From Rheinheimera sp. (lineage in GTDB: Bacteria > Pseudomonadota > Gammaproteobacteria > Enterobacterales > Alteromonadaceae), in contig DPJG01000033.1 in the NCBI GenBank assembly GCA_003543135.1, forward strand, positions 116,057 through 180,056: a stretch of DNA of 64,000 nucleotides. The letters run 5' to 3'. The notes below the pieces were generated by a model, which worked only from the letters and a program-made list of their open reading frames with translations, searched no databases and was not told the origin of the DNA. The translations under genes were made by a program, and so were the position numbers. Position 1 is the first letter of the stretch. Every line of letters begins with the position of its first letter. Positions 38,894 to 47,945 of this stretch are shown one piece after another.

Positions 38894-40669
38894 TCAGAAT
38901 TTAAAATCCATCAGCAGAGGGTCGTGATCCGAAGAGCGGAACGGCGTTGGCGCGTACAGGCTCTGCTGCTGATGTTTTGATTTAAATTCAGTGTTGTAAT
39001 CAAGCACGGCTGGCTCGTCGGCATTAATGTTCCAGTGCTGGAACTGTGTCAGTTGTTTAGCAAGGCTTGGGCTGGCCAGCGCATGGTCCAGACTGCCGGA
39101 GCGGCCACGATAGACAAAAGACCAGTGCTGACCTTCACCTGCCAGATGCACAAAACCGGCTTGCTCCAGGGTTTTTACCGGATCTTCCATCCGGTAAGCA
39201 TTTAAATCACCAATCACCAGCTGATGGGCTGTTTGAATACCGGTCGGGTGACTGGCCAGCCAGCTGGTCAGTGCTTTGGCGGCTTTGACCCGGCTTGGGT
39301 TCCAGCAGGACTGGCCATCATTTTGATCGCTATCCGGCATCTGTTGTTTTGGGCAGCTGCCTTTGGATTTAAAGTGGTTAATGCTGACGGTAAATTCAGT
39401 GCCGGATGCCGGATGACGGAAACTTTGCGCCAGAGGTGGCCGGCTGCCGCGATCAAAAGGCGCATCCAGTTTCACTGCGGCTTCACCAATTGGGCTTACC
39501 ACCGCCTTGCGGTAAATCATCGCCACTTTAATATCGTCACCACCAGGTTTTACCTTGGTGCTGACAAAGGCATATTGTTCACTGCCCAGTTGCTGGTTCA
39601 GGCTACTCACTATAGTGGCAATGGCGCTGTCAGCAGCTTCACCATTGTTCTCTACTTCCAGCAAACCTATGACATCAGCGTTTAATGCCGTTAAAGTGGC
39701 CAGCATTTTGGCTTGTTGCCGCTTTAACTCTTCTGCGTTGCTGGCGCCTCTTTTGGTTGGGAACTGCGGATTATTGCCGGCGCCGGTAAAGAAGTTCAGC
39801 ACATTAAAACTGGCCACCCTGACAGTGTCGGCCGCTTTGGTGTTGGGGGCTGTTTGTCTTGGGTTGGCGCTCTGAAACTCTGGCGCTTTGCTGACCAGCA
39901 AACGGTAACCGGCTTTGGTTTGCACCAGATAACCTTCAACCCCCTGCACTTTATCACCCACTCGTACCGTGTTCACTGCAGTTAAACCGCCGGTAGGGAA
40001 GGCAATAGGTTCGGCATTTTGTTTGTTGTTGTGATCATCAATGACAATTTCATGCAGCTGTTGTTGCTGCTCAAAAGCGCTGGCAGTTTTGCCTGGTTGT
40101 GTTACTTCTGTTGCGACAAATAATCTTTTGTCGGCCAATAACAGCTCACCGTAACGCGCCAGGCCATAACTGTCGTTCACCACCAGAGGTTGTGGCAGGC
40201 TCAGCCAATGACCTTCCAGACTTTCCCAGTCGGATAACTGCTTAACCGGCAAGGTCAGGCTGGTTTTGCGCACCGGCTGTTGGTCAGCACAAACACTGCT
40301 GTGGCTGATATTGGTTAAGGCTGTCATGTGTTGCAATTCACGCACTGTGCCGGTCAGCTCGAGGACTTGCCCTTGCTGATAAAGGCCGGCTAGTTCTTTG
40401 TCGGCGATTAAAATCGCTTCTGCTGTCTGGGGGTTGTCATCCGGCAGCACACTTTGTAGCAGCAACATCGGCTGTTTGCTGTCTTGATACAAAGTGCCAA
40501 GCACAACCCCCTGAGTGGTCAGGGTTTTGCCAACTAAGGGGCTTTGTGCGCCAGGGCCCTGAATGTCGGCAATGGCGGTAAATTCTTTGCTGCACTTGGC
40601 AGCAAGTGGCAGCGACAATAAAGAACAACTCAGGGGCAACAGCACCCAAGCAGCAGTAGAAAAATTCAT
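38894..40669 (-). CDS. ExeM/NucH-type secreted nuclease, short form
   Basis: 591 residues. Signal peptide 1-24, OB-fold-like region about 28-270, endonuclease/exonuclease/phosphatase domain about 285-590 with ASFNVLNFF, LLEVENNGE, NHFKSKGSCP, GDLNAY and SSDHDP. It is paralogous to 4384-6909 but lacks the lamin-tail domain and the dockerin, so it should be released freely. Stand-alone gene on the minus strand. Confidence 0.88.
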   Translation of the reverse strand: MNFSTAAWVLLPLSCSLLSLPLAAKCSKEFTAIADIQGPGAQSPLVGKTLTTQGVVLGTLYQDSKQPMLLLQSVLPDDNPQTAEAILIADKELAGLYQQGQVLELTGTVRELQHMTALTNISHSSVCADQQPVRKTSLTLPVKQLSDWESLEGHWLSLPQPLVVNDSYGLARYGELLLADKRLFVATEVTQPGKTASAFEQQQQLHEIVIDDHNNKQNAEPIAFPTGGLTAVNTVRVGDKVQGVEGYLVQTKAGYRLLVSKAPEFQSANPRQTAPNTKAADTVRVASFNVLNFFTGAGNNPQFPTKRGASNAEELKRQQAKMLATLTALNADVIGLLEVENNGEAADSAIATIVSSLNQQLGSEQYAFVSTKVKPGGDDIKVAMIYRKAVVSPIGEAAVKLDAPFDRGSRPPLAQSFRHPASGTEFTVSINHFKSKGSCPKQQMPDSDQNDGQSCWNPSRVKAAKALTSWLASHPTGIQTAHQLVIGDLNAYRMEDPVKTLEQAGFVHLAGEGQHWSFVYRGRSGSLDHALASPSLAKQLTQFQHWNINADEPAVLDYNTEFKSKHQQQSLYAPTPFRSSDHDPLLMDFKF

Positions 40670-40777
40670 TGGAATGTCCTGACAGAAAAACGCGTTGTGC
40701 GCAGTTAGCGGCTTAGCTTAATCAAAGTGGCCAGACAAACAAAGGGGCTTGGCATAAAGCGCCGGATTTTAACGATA

Positions 40778-40805
40778 AAAAAGGCAGCCATCAGCTGCCT
40801 TTTGC
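40778..40805 (-). terminator. Terminator after purD
   Basis: AAAAGGCAGC-TGATG-GCTGCCTTTTTT on the minus strand, about 25 bases after the purD stop. Confidence 0.88.
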
Positions 40806-40827
40806 TTTTTAAAGTGCTCATCAGCCG

Positions 40828-42117
40828 TTATTGTTGCTGTTCGCGGGCAATGGCTCTGTAACCAATATCACGGCGGCTGAATACACCTTGCCACTGAATT
40901 TGATCAACCAGCTGATAAGCCGCTTGTTGTGCTGCTGTGACATTGGCACCTAAAGCAGTGGCACATAACACCCGGCCACCTGCTGTCAGTACCTTGCCAT
41001 CTTCCAGTTTGGTACCGGCGTGGAACACTTTGGCTTCACGGCTGTCGGCTTGTGGCAAACCGCTAATCACATCACCTTTACGGTAATCATCAGGGTAACC
41101 ACCGGCTGCCAGCACCACACCCACTGCGGCACGGCTGTCAAAAGCAATCTCAGTTTGGTCGAGCTTGCCTTCAACGGCGTTCTGGCACAGCGCCACTAAA
41201 TCCGACTGCAGACGCATCATAATGGGTTGCGTTTCAGGGTCACCAAAACGGCAGTTAAACTCCAGCACTTTACAGGTGCCGTTTGGGGCTACCATCAGGC
41301 CGGCATATAAAAAGCCTGTGTACACAGTGCCTTCTGCTGCCATGCCATTCACTGTTGGATAAATCACGTTTTGCATCACCCAGTCGTGCACGGCCGGAGT
41401 CACCACAGGCGCTGGTGAATAAGCACCCATACCCCCGGTATTGGGGCCTTTGTCGCCATCGTCGCGGGCTTTGTGATCCTGACTGGACGCAAAAGCCAGG
41501 GCATTTTTACCGTCAACCATCACGATAAAAGAGGCTTCCTCACCGACCAGAAACTCTTCAATCACCACCCGGCTGCCGGCATCACCAAATTTGTTGCCGG
41601 ACAGCATATCTTCAATAGCGGCAAAAGCTTCAGCTTCAGTCTGGGCAATAATCACTCCTTTGCCGGCCGCTAAACCATCGGCCTTGATCACAATAGGAGT
41701 GCCTTGTTCAGCCACATAAGCTTTGGCGTCGGAGATATCGCTGAAAGTACCATAAGCTGCGGTTGGGATCTGATGGCGGGCTAAAAAGTCTTTGGCAAAG
41801 GCTTTGGAGCTTTCCAGCTGAGCAGCAGCTTGGGTCGGGCCAAAAATTGCCAGACCAGCAGCGCGGAAGCTGTCCACCACACCGCGGGCCAGCGGCGCTT
41901 CAGGGCCCACAATGGTCAGCTCAATCTGCTCGGCCTTGGCAAACGCCAATAAAGCCGGCACATCGTCGGCGGCAATGGCCACATTCTGCAGATTGTTTTC
42001 CAGTGCAGTACCGGCATTGCCAGGCGCGACAAACACCTGGCTGACTTTTGGCGATTGGGCTGCTTTCCACGCCAGGGCGTGTTCGCGGCCACCGCCGCCT
42101 ATGACTAGAACTTTCAT
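40828..42117 (-). CDS. purD: Phosphoribosylamine-glycine ligase
   Basis: 429 residues from ATG 42117, the E. coli length. ATP-grasp enzyme of purine synthesis; MKVLVIGGGGREHALAWK, GPNTGGMGAYSPAP and EFNCRFGDPETQ are diagnostic. An in-frame GTG 12 bases upstream is less likely. purH, its usual partner, is not adjacent; instead an exported methyltransferase-like gene lies 35 bases upstream on the same strand. Confidence 0.97.
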   Translation of the reverse strand: MKVLVIGGGGREHALAWKAAQSPKVSQVFVAPGNAGTALENNLQNVAIAADDVPALLAFAKAEQIELTIVGPEAPLARGVVDSFRAAGLAIFGPTQAAAQLESSKAFAKDFLARHQIPTAAYGTFSDISDAKAYVAEQGTPIVIKADGLAAGKGVIIAQTEAEAFAAIEDMLSGNKFGDAGSRVVIEEFLVGEEASFIVMVDGKNALAFASSQDHKARDDGDKGPNTGGMGAYSPAPVVTPAVHDWVMQNVIYPTVNGMAAEGTVYTGFLYAGLMVAPNGTCKVLEFNCRFGDPETQPIMMRLQSDLVALCQNAVEGKLDQTEIAFDSRAAVGVVLAAGGYPDDYRKGDVISGLPQADSREAKVFHAGTKLEDGKVLTAGGRVLCATALGANVTAAQQAAYQLVDQIQWQGVFSRRDIGYRAIAREQQQ

Positions 42118-42152
42118 CGATACATCCACTTAATTGGCTTGGGGTTGATAAA

Positions 42153-42983
42153 TTATTCAGCTTTTTTACGGAATTTCAGTGTCATACGGTCGCTTTCACC
42201 GATGGCGATATATTTGGCTTTATCCTGCTCTTTTAGCGCCAGCACTGGCGGTAAAGTCCAGACACCTTTTGGATGATCCGCAGTATCTTTTGGATTGGCG
42301 TTCACTTCACTGGTGCCATCAAGCACAAAACCAGCCTGCTCAGCCACACGGATCACCATGCTTTGTGGCATATAACCCGACTCAGTCCAGTCAGTATTAA
42401 GTTTGCTTTCCGGTAAACGGTGTTCAACCACACCCAAAACACCACCTGGTTTTAGTGCAGTGTGGAAAGTCTTAAAAGCGGTCAGCAGGCTGGCTTCACC
42501 TTTGTCTTTTTCGTACCAGTTGTGCAGGTTACGAAAGGTCAGTACCACATCAGCTGTACCGGCAGGCGCCACTTCATAAAATTTATCCGGCGCAAAACCT
42601 GTCACTGTCACTGCACTGTATACAGGGTCGGATGCCAGTTTTTCCAGATAAGCAGCGCGGGTTCTTTTGGCGTAATCCGAGGTGGCATCGGCAGGCTGAT
42701 GCGCGGCGTAATATTTGCCTTTTTCTTTTAATAATGGCGCCAGAATTTCGGTGTACCAGCCGCCGCCAGGGGAAATTTCCACCACAGTGCTGTCGGCTTT
42801 GACATCAAAAAAGCTCAGGGTTTCGTACGGGTGACGGTGCACGTCGCGCGCTTTATTCACCGCACTGCGGTTTGGATGATTGATGGCTTCTCTTAAAGCG
42901 TTAGTGGCGGCGTAACTTGGTAAGGTATTGATAGTGCAAGCGAATAAGCCTGCGAGTACAACGAACTTGGTCAAAGCTTTCAT
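42153..42983 (-). CDS. Exported methyltransferase-like protein (COG4798 type)
   Basis: 276 residues. A clear signal peptide (about 1-25, cut after SYA) precedes a class I methyltransferase fold: motif I EISPGGGWYTEIL, VVLTFRNLHNWY, and LKPGGVLGVVEHR. SAM is not expected in the periplasm, so a standard methyl transfer there is puzzling; a bound product or a different ligand is possible. Upstream of purD on the same strand, and divergent from trmJ. Confidence 0.8.
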   Translation of the reverse strand: MKALTKFVVLAGLFACTINTLPSYAATNALREAINHPNRSAVNKARDVHRHPYETLSFFDVKADSTVVEISPGGGWYTEILAPLLKEKGKYYAAHQPADATSDYAKRTRAAYLEKLASDPVYSAVTVTGFAPDKFYEVAPAGTADVVLTFRNLHNWYEKDKGEASLLTAFKTFHTALKPGGVLGVVEHRLPESKLNTDWTESGYMPQSMVIRVAEQAGFVLDGTSEVNANPKDTADHPKGVWTLPPVLALKEQDKAKYIAIGESDRMTLKFRKKAE

Positions 42984-43021
42984 GCGATCGATCCTTGTTG
43001 TGTTGAGGAGGCGCTAGTTTA

Positions 43022-43072
43022 GCAAAGCTGATTCAGCTTTGCAGTGGCAAATGGACAAATTCGCCATTTGCC
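43022..43072. repeat. Two adjacent perfect inverted repeats
   Basis: 43022-43042: GCAAAGCTGA, T, TCAGCTTTGC. 43046-43072: GGCAAATGG, nine bases, CCATTTGCC. Both lie between the divergent methyltransferase-like and trmJ genes, without a T run on either side. Confidence 0.7.
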
Positions 43073-43199
43073 CCGACTAGTGAAATTTGTTTGATTTTGG
43101 ATGTCTACACATCCGAATTTTGCGCGCAGTCGTAAAATCCTTATGCTAAAATGCCGCTCTTTTTTCAGGCGCTATGCTTTTTCCGGGAATTTTCATTTT

Positions 43200-43937
43200 A
43201 TGCTCGATCAAATCCGCATTGTTCTGGTTGGAACCTCACACACCGGCAATATCGGCTCTGTCGCCCGGGCGATGAAAACCATGGGCTTAAGTCAGTTATG
43301 GCTGGTATCTCCCAAAGAATTGCCCGATGGTCAGGCTTATGCCTTGTCGGCCGGTGCCAGCGAAGTGCTGGCCAATGCCAGAGTCGTCGATACGCTGGAA
43401 GAGGCCATCGGCGATTGTGGCCTGATTGTTGGCGCCAGCGCCCGTTCCCGCACTTTGTCCTGGCCTATGCTGGAGCCGCGTGAATGTGGTGAAAAAGCAG
43501 TGCAGGAAGCAACACAAAAGCCGGTGGCACTGGTGTTTGGCCGCGAAAATAATGGCCTGACCAACGAAGAGTTACAGCTGTGTAATTTCCATGTCTGTAT
43601 TCCGGCCAACCCTGAATACAGTTCGCTGAATCTGGCGATGGCCGTGCAAATCGTGGCTTATGAAGTGCGGGTGGCGGCGCTTGCCGCCAAACCTGTAGCT
43701 GTTGAAGCTGATGAAACCCAGTATCCGACGTCTTTGCAGATGGAAAGGTTTTTTGTGCATCTGGAAGAAACGCTGAACGACACCGGTTTTATTATCAAAC
43801 AACATCCGGGTGTGGTAATGACCAAACTGAAACGTTTATTTACCAGAGCCAGGCCGGAAGAAGCAGAGCTGAATATTCTGCGTGGCATTTTAACTTCAGT
43901 GCAGCGTAAGCAAAAACAACAGAGCCAAAGCGAATAA
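43200..43937 (+). CDS. trmJ: tRNA (cytidine/uridine-32-2'-O)-methyltransferase TrmJ
   Basis: 245 residues from ATG 43200 ([11 protein letters not shown]). SPOUT-class enzyme that methylates the ribose of position 32 in t[20 protein letters not shown] and the knot segment [14 protein letters not shown] with [17 protein letters not shown] are diagnostic. Upstream in-frame starts would add a basic stretch not seen in the family. Lies ahead of cysE and the isc operon, as trmJ lies ahead of iscR in enterics. Confidence 0.95.
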   Translation: MLDQIRIVLVGTSHTGNIGSVARAMKTMGLSQLWLVSPKELPDGQAYALSAGASEVLANARVVDTLEEAIGDCGLIVGASARSRTLSWPMLEPRECGEKAVQEATQKPVALVFGRENNGLTNEELQLCNFHVCIPANPEYSSLNLAMAVQIVAYEVRVAALAAKPVAVEADETQYPTSLQMERFFVHLEETLNDTGFIIKQHPGVVMTKLKRLFTRARPEEAELNILRGILTSVQRKQKQQSQSE

Positions 43938-43961
43938 GCCACAGCGGCAAAGGACAATTCC

Positions 43962-44771
43962 ATGTTTGCAGGTATCAAAGAAGACATAAAAAGTGTATTT
44001 GACCGGGATCCGGCAGCGCGTAGTTTTTTTGAAGTGTTGACCAATTATCCCGGTTTGCACGCCATCTGGTGGCACCGGATGAACCACAAACTCTGGTTGG
44101 CCGGCTGGAAATGGCTGGCGCGGTTTTTAAGCACTATAGCCCGCTGGCTCACAGGGGTGGAAATTCACCCAGGTGCCAAAATTGGCCGGCGTTTTTTTAT
44201 CGACCATGGCATGGGTGTGGTGATAGGCGAAACTGCCGAAATTGGTGATGACGTGACTTTGTACCATGGTGTGACTTTAGGTGGCACCAGCTGGAACCCG
44301 GGTAAACGCCACCCCACTTTAGGTAACAATGTGGTGATAGGCGCGGGCGCAAAGGTGTTAGGTCCCTTGTATGTCGGCGAGAACGCCCGTATTGGTTCCA
44401 ATGCTGTGGTGGTCAAAGACGTGCCGGCCGGTGCCACTGTGGTGGGGATCCCGGGCCGTATTGTCGCCAAACAGGATTCAGCGGTATCAGAACAACGGCA
44501 GAATCTGGCGAAAAAATTTGGTTTTGACGCTTATGCTGTTGCCAGTGACAATCCGGATCCTGTTGCCAATGCCATAGGCCGCATGCTGGATCATATTCAT
44601 TGCCTCGACAACAAAGTGGCCGAACTTTGTAAGAGTGTCAATGACTTAGGTGGCAACGTTTGTGACGCTGTGCCCAGCATGGATATTGGTGATGAAGCTT
44701 TTTTAGCGGCTGAACGTGAAGCGGCCGAGCAACGCAAAAAGGCGCACGAAGAGTTTGATCCGACGATTTAG
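43962..44771 (+). CDS. cysE: Serine O-acetyltransferase
   Basis: 269 residues. Left-handed parallel beta-helix acetyltransferase: [24 protein letters not shown] and [14 protein letters not shown] are typical of CysE. It makes O-acetylserine for cysteine synthesis, the sulfur source used by IscS encoded two genes on. Located 24 bases after trmJ and 129 bases before iscR. Confidence 0.95.
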   Translation: MFAGIKEDIKSVFDRDPAARSFFEVLTNYPGLHAIWWHRMNHKLWLAGWKWLARFLSTIARWLTGVEIHPGAKIGRRFFIDHGMGVVIGETAEIGDDVTLYHGVTLGGTSWNPGKRHPTLGNNVVIGAGAKVLGPLYVGENARIGSNAVVVKDVPAGATVVGIPGRIVAKQDSAVSEQRQNLAKKFGFDAYAVASDNPDPVANAIGRMLDHIHCLDNKVAELCKSVNDLGGNVCDAVPSMDIGDEAFLAAEREAAEQRKKAHEEFDPTI

Positions 44772-44807
44772 CATGAGCTGAGATTTATATCCGGTGCCAT
44801 GACCATA

Positions 44808-44832
44808 ATAGTTGACTGTTTTAGTAGGTTTT
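44808..44832 (+). promoter_or_regulatory. IscR type 1 site, upstream copy
   Basis: ATAGTTGACTGTTTTAGTAG and following bases fit the type 1 consensus (ATA..YGACT....AGT). Holo-IscR binding here would repress the isc operon as in E. coli. Confidence 0.75.
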
Positions 44833-44857
44833 ATACTTGACTAAATCAGTCAGGAAT
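44833..44857 (+). promoter_or_regulatory. IscR type 1 site, downstream copy, overlapping promoter
   Basis: ATACTTGACTAAATCAGTCA and following bases: near-consensus type 1 site. It covers the probable -35 TTGACT (44837-44842). Confidence 0.85.
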
Positions 44858-44864
44858 GTACAAT
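44837..44864 (+). promoter_or_regulatory. iscR promoter
   Basis: TTGACT (44837-44842) and TACAAT (44859-44864) with a 16-base spacer, about 37 bases before the iscR ATG, inside the IscR site. Confidence 0.7.
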
Positions 44865-44900
44865 TTGCGCCATTCTCAGGTCGAAGCTAATGGGGTCAGG

Positions 44901-45383
44901 ATGAGGTTAACATCGAAAGGGCGTTATGCCGTGACTGCAATGCTGGATGTGGCGCTACACACCAGTTCAGGTCCGGTGCCGCTGGCAGATATTTCTGCCC
45001 GGCAGGAAATTTCGTTGTCTTATCTTGAACAATTGTTCGCCCGGTTGCGTAAACAGGGTTTAGTCAGCAGTGTGCGTGGCCCGGGTGGTGGTTACCAGCT
45101 GGGCAAACCGGCCGCTGAAATTTCAGTGTCTGAAGTGATCAGCGCTGTAGATGAGTCGGTAGACGCAACCCGTTGTCAGGGCAAATCTGATTGTCAGGGC
45201 GGCGCCAAATGCCTGACCCATACCTTGTGGAGTGACTTAAGTCACCGGATTGAAGATTTTCTGACCCAAATAACTTTGGGTGAATTGGTCAGCCAGAATG
45301 AAATTCAGAGCGTGGCCAAGCGGCAGGACAGCCGCCTGTTAAAGAACCCTGAAACTGAAATTGAAGTCAGCTGCCAGTTGTAA
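44901..45383 (+). CDS. iscR: Fe-S cluster-sensing regulator IscR
   Basis: 160 residues from ATG 44901 ([18 protein letters not shown]). Rrf2-family winged helix with the three cluster-binding Cys in [13 protein letters not shown]. With a [2Fe-2S] cluster it represses the operon from the two type 1 sites upstream. First gene of iscRSUA-hscBA-fdx. Confidence 0.98.
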   Translation: MRLTSKGRYAVTAMLDVALHTSSGPVPLADISARQEISLSYLEQLFARLRKQGLVSSVRGPGGGYQLGKPAAEISVSEVISAVDESVDATRCQGKSDCQGGAKCLTHTLWSDLSHRIEDFLTQITLGELVSQNEIQSVAKRQDSRLLKNPETEIEVSCQL

Positions 45384-45401
45384 CAGCAGACGGAGCCCAA
45401 G

Positions 45402-46616
45402 ATGAAGTTACCTATTTATTTAGATTACGCCGCAACAACCCCGGTTGACCCTCGTGTTGCAGAAAAAATGATGCAGTACCTGACGATGGACGGCGATTTT
45501 GGTAATCCGGCCTCGCGTTCACACCGATTTGGCTGGCAGGCGGAAGAAGCGGTAGAGATCGCCCGTAGCCATATTGCTGATCTGGTAAACGCCGATCCAC
45601 GTGAAATTGTGTTTACTTCAGGCGCAACAGAGTCCAACAACCTGGCCATTAAAGGTGCAGCGCAGTTTTACCATAAAAAAGGTAAACATCTGATCACCTG
45701 CAAAACCGAGCATAAAGCCGTGCTGGATACCATGCGCGCTTTAGAGCGTGAAGGTTATGAAGTGACCTATTTAGATGTACAACACAATGGTCTGGTTGAC
45801 CTTGGCCAGTTAGAAGCCGCGATGCGCCCAGACACCACTGTGGTCAGCATTATGATGGTGAACAACGAAACCGGCGTGGTGCAGGATGTGGCCGCTATCG
45901 GTGAGTTGTGCCGTGCCAAAGGCATTATTTTCCATGTGGATGCGGCCCAGGCTGCAGGTAAAGTTGCTATTGACCTGCAAACATTAAAAATTGATTTAAT
46001 GTCGTTTTCTGCCCACAAAATTTACGGCCCTAAAGGCATTGGTGCTTTGTATGTGCGCCGTAAACCACGTATTCGGTTAGAAGCCCAGACGCACGGTGGT
46101 GGCCATGAACGTGGTATGCGTTCAGGTACTTTGCCAACCCACCAGATTGTTGGTATGGGTGAAGCTTTCCGTATTGCCAAAGTTGAAATGGCCGCTGAAA
46201 ACGAGCGTTTTGCCAAGCTGCGTCAGCGCTTGTGGGACGGTATTCAGGACATTGAACAAGTGTTTTTAAATGGGGATGCCACACACCGGGTACCTGGCAT
46301 TACCAATATCAGCTTTAACTATGTTGAAGGTGAGTCGCTGATTATGGCGCTGAAAGACATTGCGGTGTCTTCTGGTTCAGCCTGTACTTCAGCCAGTTTA
46401 GAACCTTCTTATGTGCTGCGCGCTTTAGGTTTAAGCGATGAACTGGCACACAGTTCAATCCGTTTTAGCATTGGTCGTTTTACCACTGAAGAACAGATTG
46501 ATCACACCATTAAAATTGTGCACGAAGCCATTGAAAAACTCCGTGCCATGTCGCCGCTGTGGGATATGTACAAAGACGGCATTGATTTAAACACAGTGGC
46601 CTGGGTGGCACACTGA
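45402..46616 (+). CDS. iscS: Cysteine desulfurase IscS
   Basis: 404 residues, the standard length. PLP enzyme that takes sulfur from cysteine: PLP Lys in [12 protein letters not shown], active-site Cys in [21 protein letters not shown]. Delivers sulfur to IscU and to tRNA thiolation. 18 bases after iscR. Confidence 0.98.
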   Translation: MKLPIYLDYAATTPVDPRVAEKMMQYLTMDGDFGNPASRSHRFGWQAEEAVEIARSHIADLVNADPREIVFTSGATESNNLAIKGAAQFYHKKGKHLITCKTEHKAVLDTMRALEREGYEVTYLDVQHNGLVDLGQLEAAMRPDTTVVSIMMVNNETGVVQDVAAIGELCRAKGIIFHVDAAQAAGKVAIDLQTLKIDLMSFSAHKIYGPKGIGALYVRRKPRIRLEAQTHGGGHERGMRSGTLPTHQIVGMGEAFRIAKVEMAAENERFAKLRQRLWDGIQDIEQVFLNGDATHRVPGITNISFNYVEGESLIMALKDIAVSSGSACTSASLEPSYVLRALGLSDELAHSSIRFSIGRFTTEEQIDHTIKIVHEAIEKLRAMSPLWDMYKDGIDLNTVAWVAH

Positions 46617-46618
46617 TC

Positions 46619-46660
46619 CGCAGCGACAACAGCTGCGTCCACCCGCAAGCAATTGCGGGT
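46619..46660 (+). promoter_or_regulatory. Tandem hairpins between iscS and iscU
   Basis: 46619-46637: CGCAGC/GCTGCG with a 7-base loop. 46641-46660: ACCCGCAA-GCAA-TTGCGGGT, 8-bp stem with a GNRA-type tetraloop. No T run follows, so RNA stabilisation or processing fits better than termination. Confidence 0.65.
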
Positions 46661-46686
46661 TATCCGGATTAATGAGGTAAAGTACC

Positions 46687-47070
46687 ATGGCATACAGCGA
46701 AAAAGTCATAGATCACTACGAAAACCCACGTAACGTTGGCGCCTTTGCCAAAGACGACCCAACAGTGGCCACTGGTATGGTTGGCGCGCCTGCTTGTGGT
46801 GACGTGATGAAACTGCAAATCAAAGTTAACGAGCAGGGCATTATTGAAGATGCCAAGTTCAAAACCTATGGTTGTGGCAGCGCCATCGCATCCAGCTCGC
46901 TGGTGACCGAGTGGGTCAAAGGCAAAAGCCTGGACGAAGCGGCACAAATCAAAAACACTGACATAGCGCAGGAGCTGGCGTTACCGCCGGTAAAAATTCA
47001 CTGCTCTATTCTGGCCGAAGATGCCATTAAAGCAGCCATTGCTGATTATAAAACCCGGCACGGGAGCTAA
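46687..47070 (+). CDS. iscU: Fe-S cluster scaffold IscU
   Basis: 127 residues. The three cluster Cys are present (APACGDVMK, KTYGCGSAIAS, KIHCSI), as is the LPPVK motif read by HscA. Assembles the [2Fe-2S] cluster from IscS sulfur. Confidence 0.98.
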   Translation: MAYSEKVIDHYENPRNVGAFAKDDPTVATGMVGAPACGDVMKLQIKVNEQGIIEDAKFKTYGCGSAIASSSLVTEWVKGKSLDEAAQIKNTDIAQELALPPVKIHCSILAEDAIKAAIADYKTRHGS

Positions 47071-47076
47071 GTTGTT

Positions 47077-47400
47077 ATGGCAATTTCAATGACGGCAGCA
47101 GCAGCAGAACGGGTTCGCAGTTTTTTAGCGAACCGCGGCAAAGGTCTGGGTTTGCGGGTTGGTGTAAAAACTACCGGCTGCTCTGGTCTTGCTTATGTGC
47201 TGGAATTTGTTGACGAGCTGAATGACGACGATCAGGTGTTTGAGCAGGACGATCTGAAGTTGATTGTTGATGGCAAAAGCCTGGTCTATATCGACGGCAC
47301 TCAGCTTGATTTTGTCAAAGAAGGCCTGAACGAAGGGTTTCAGTTTAATAACCCGAACGTCAACGGCGAATGTGGTTGTGGCGAAAGTTTCACAGTATAA
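47077..47400 (+). CDS. iscA: A-type Fe-S carrier IscA
   Basis: 107 residues. Conserved Cys in [13 protein letters not shown] and the C-terminal ECGCGESF. Transfers or matures clusters. Six bases after iscU. Confidence 0.97.
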   Translation: MAISMTAAAAERVRSFLANRGKGLGLRVGVKTTGCSGLAYVLEFVDELNDDDQVFEQDDLKLIVDGKSLVYIDGTQLDFVKEGLNEGFQFNNPNVNGECGCGESFTV

Positions 47401-47412
47401 GCTGGCGGTCTG

Positions 47413-47937
47413 ATGAATTATTTCCAGCTGTTTCAGGTGCCGGCTCAGTTTGATCTTGATTTAACTGAGCTAGGTACCCGCTATTTAGAACTGCAACGGA
47501 ATTTTCATCCGGATAATTTTGCCGCTGCATCTGAACGTGACAGGTTGTTAGCGGTGCAACAAGCCGCCAATATCAATGATGCTTATCATAGTCTGAAACA
47601 ACCCCTGCTCAGAGCCGAACATTTGCTGGCGCTGCGTGGGGTAAAAATCAGTCATGAACAACGTAGTTTTACCGACACCTCGTTTTTAATGCAGCAGATG
47701 GAGCTGCGGGAGCTGCTGGCTGATATTCTGCATTCAACAGATCCCTATGCACTGATAGACGAAGCTGAACAACAAATTCAGCAGCAGAAAAAGTTATTAC
47801 TCAAGCAGTTAGCCAGTGCACTTGATGCCAATCAGCCCGAGCAGGATCTGCTGGCGGCTGATATAATCCGCAAACTCAAATTTTTCTTTAAACTGCAGCA
47901 TGAGCTGGAGTTAATCGAACAGCAACTACAAGACTAA
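47413..47937 (+). CDS. hscB: Fe-S assembly co-chaperone HscB
   Basis: 174 residues. J domain with the HPD motif ([11 protein letters not shown]) and a C-terminal helical domain that binds IscU. Stimulates the HscA ATPase. Followed by hscA after 8 bases. Confidence 0.97.
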   Translation: MNYFQLFQVPAQFDLDLTELGTRYLELQRNFHPDNFAAASERDRLLAVQQAANINDAYHSLKQPLLRAEHLLALRGVKISHEQRSFTDTSFLMQQMELRELLADILHSTDPYALIDEAEQQIQQQKKLLLKQLASALDANQPEQDLLAADIIRKLKFFFKLQHELELIEQQLQD

Positions 47938-47945
47938 ATCCTATT

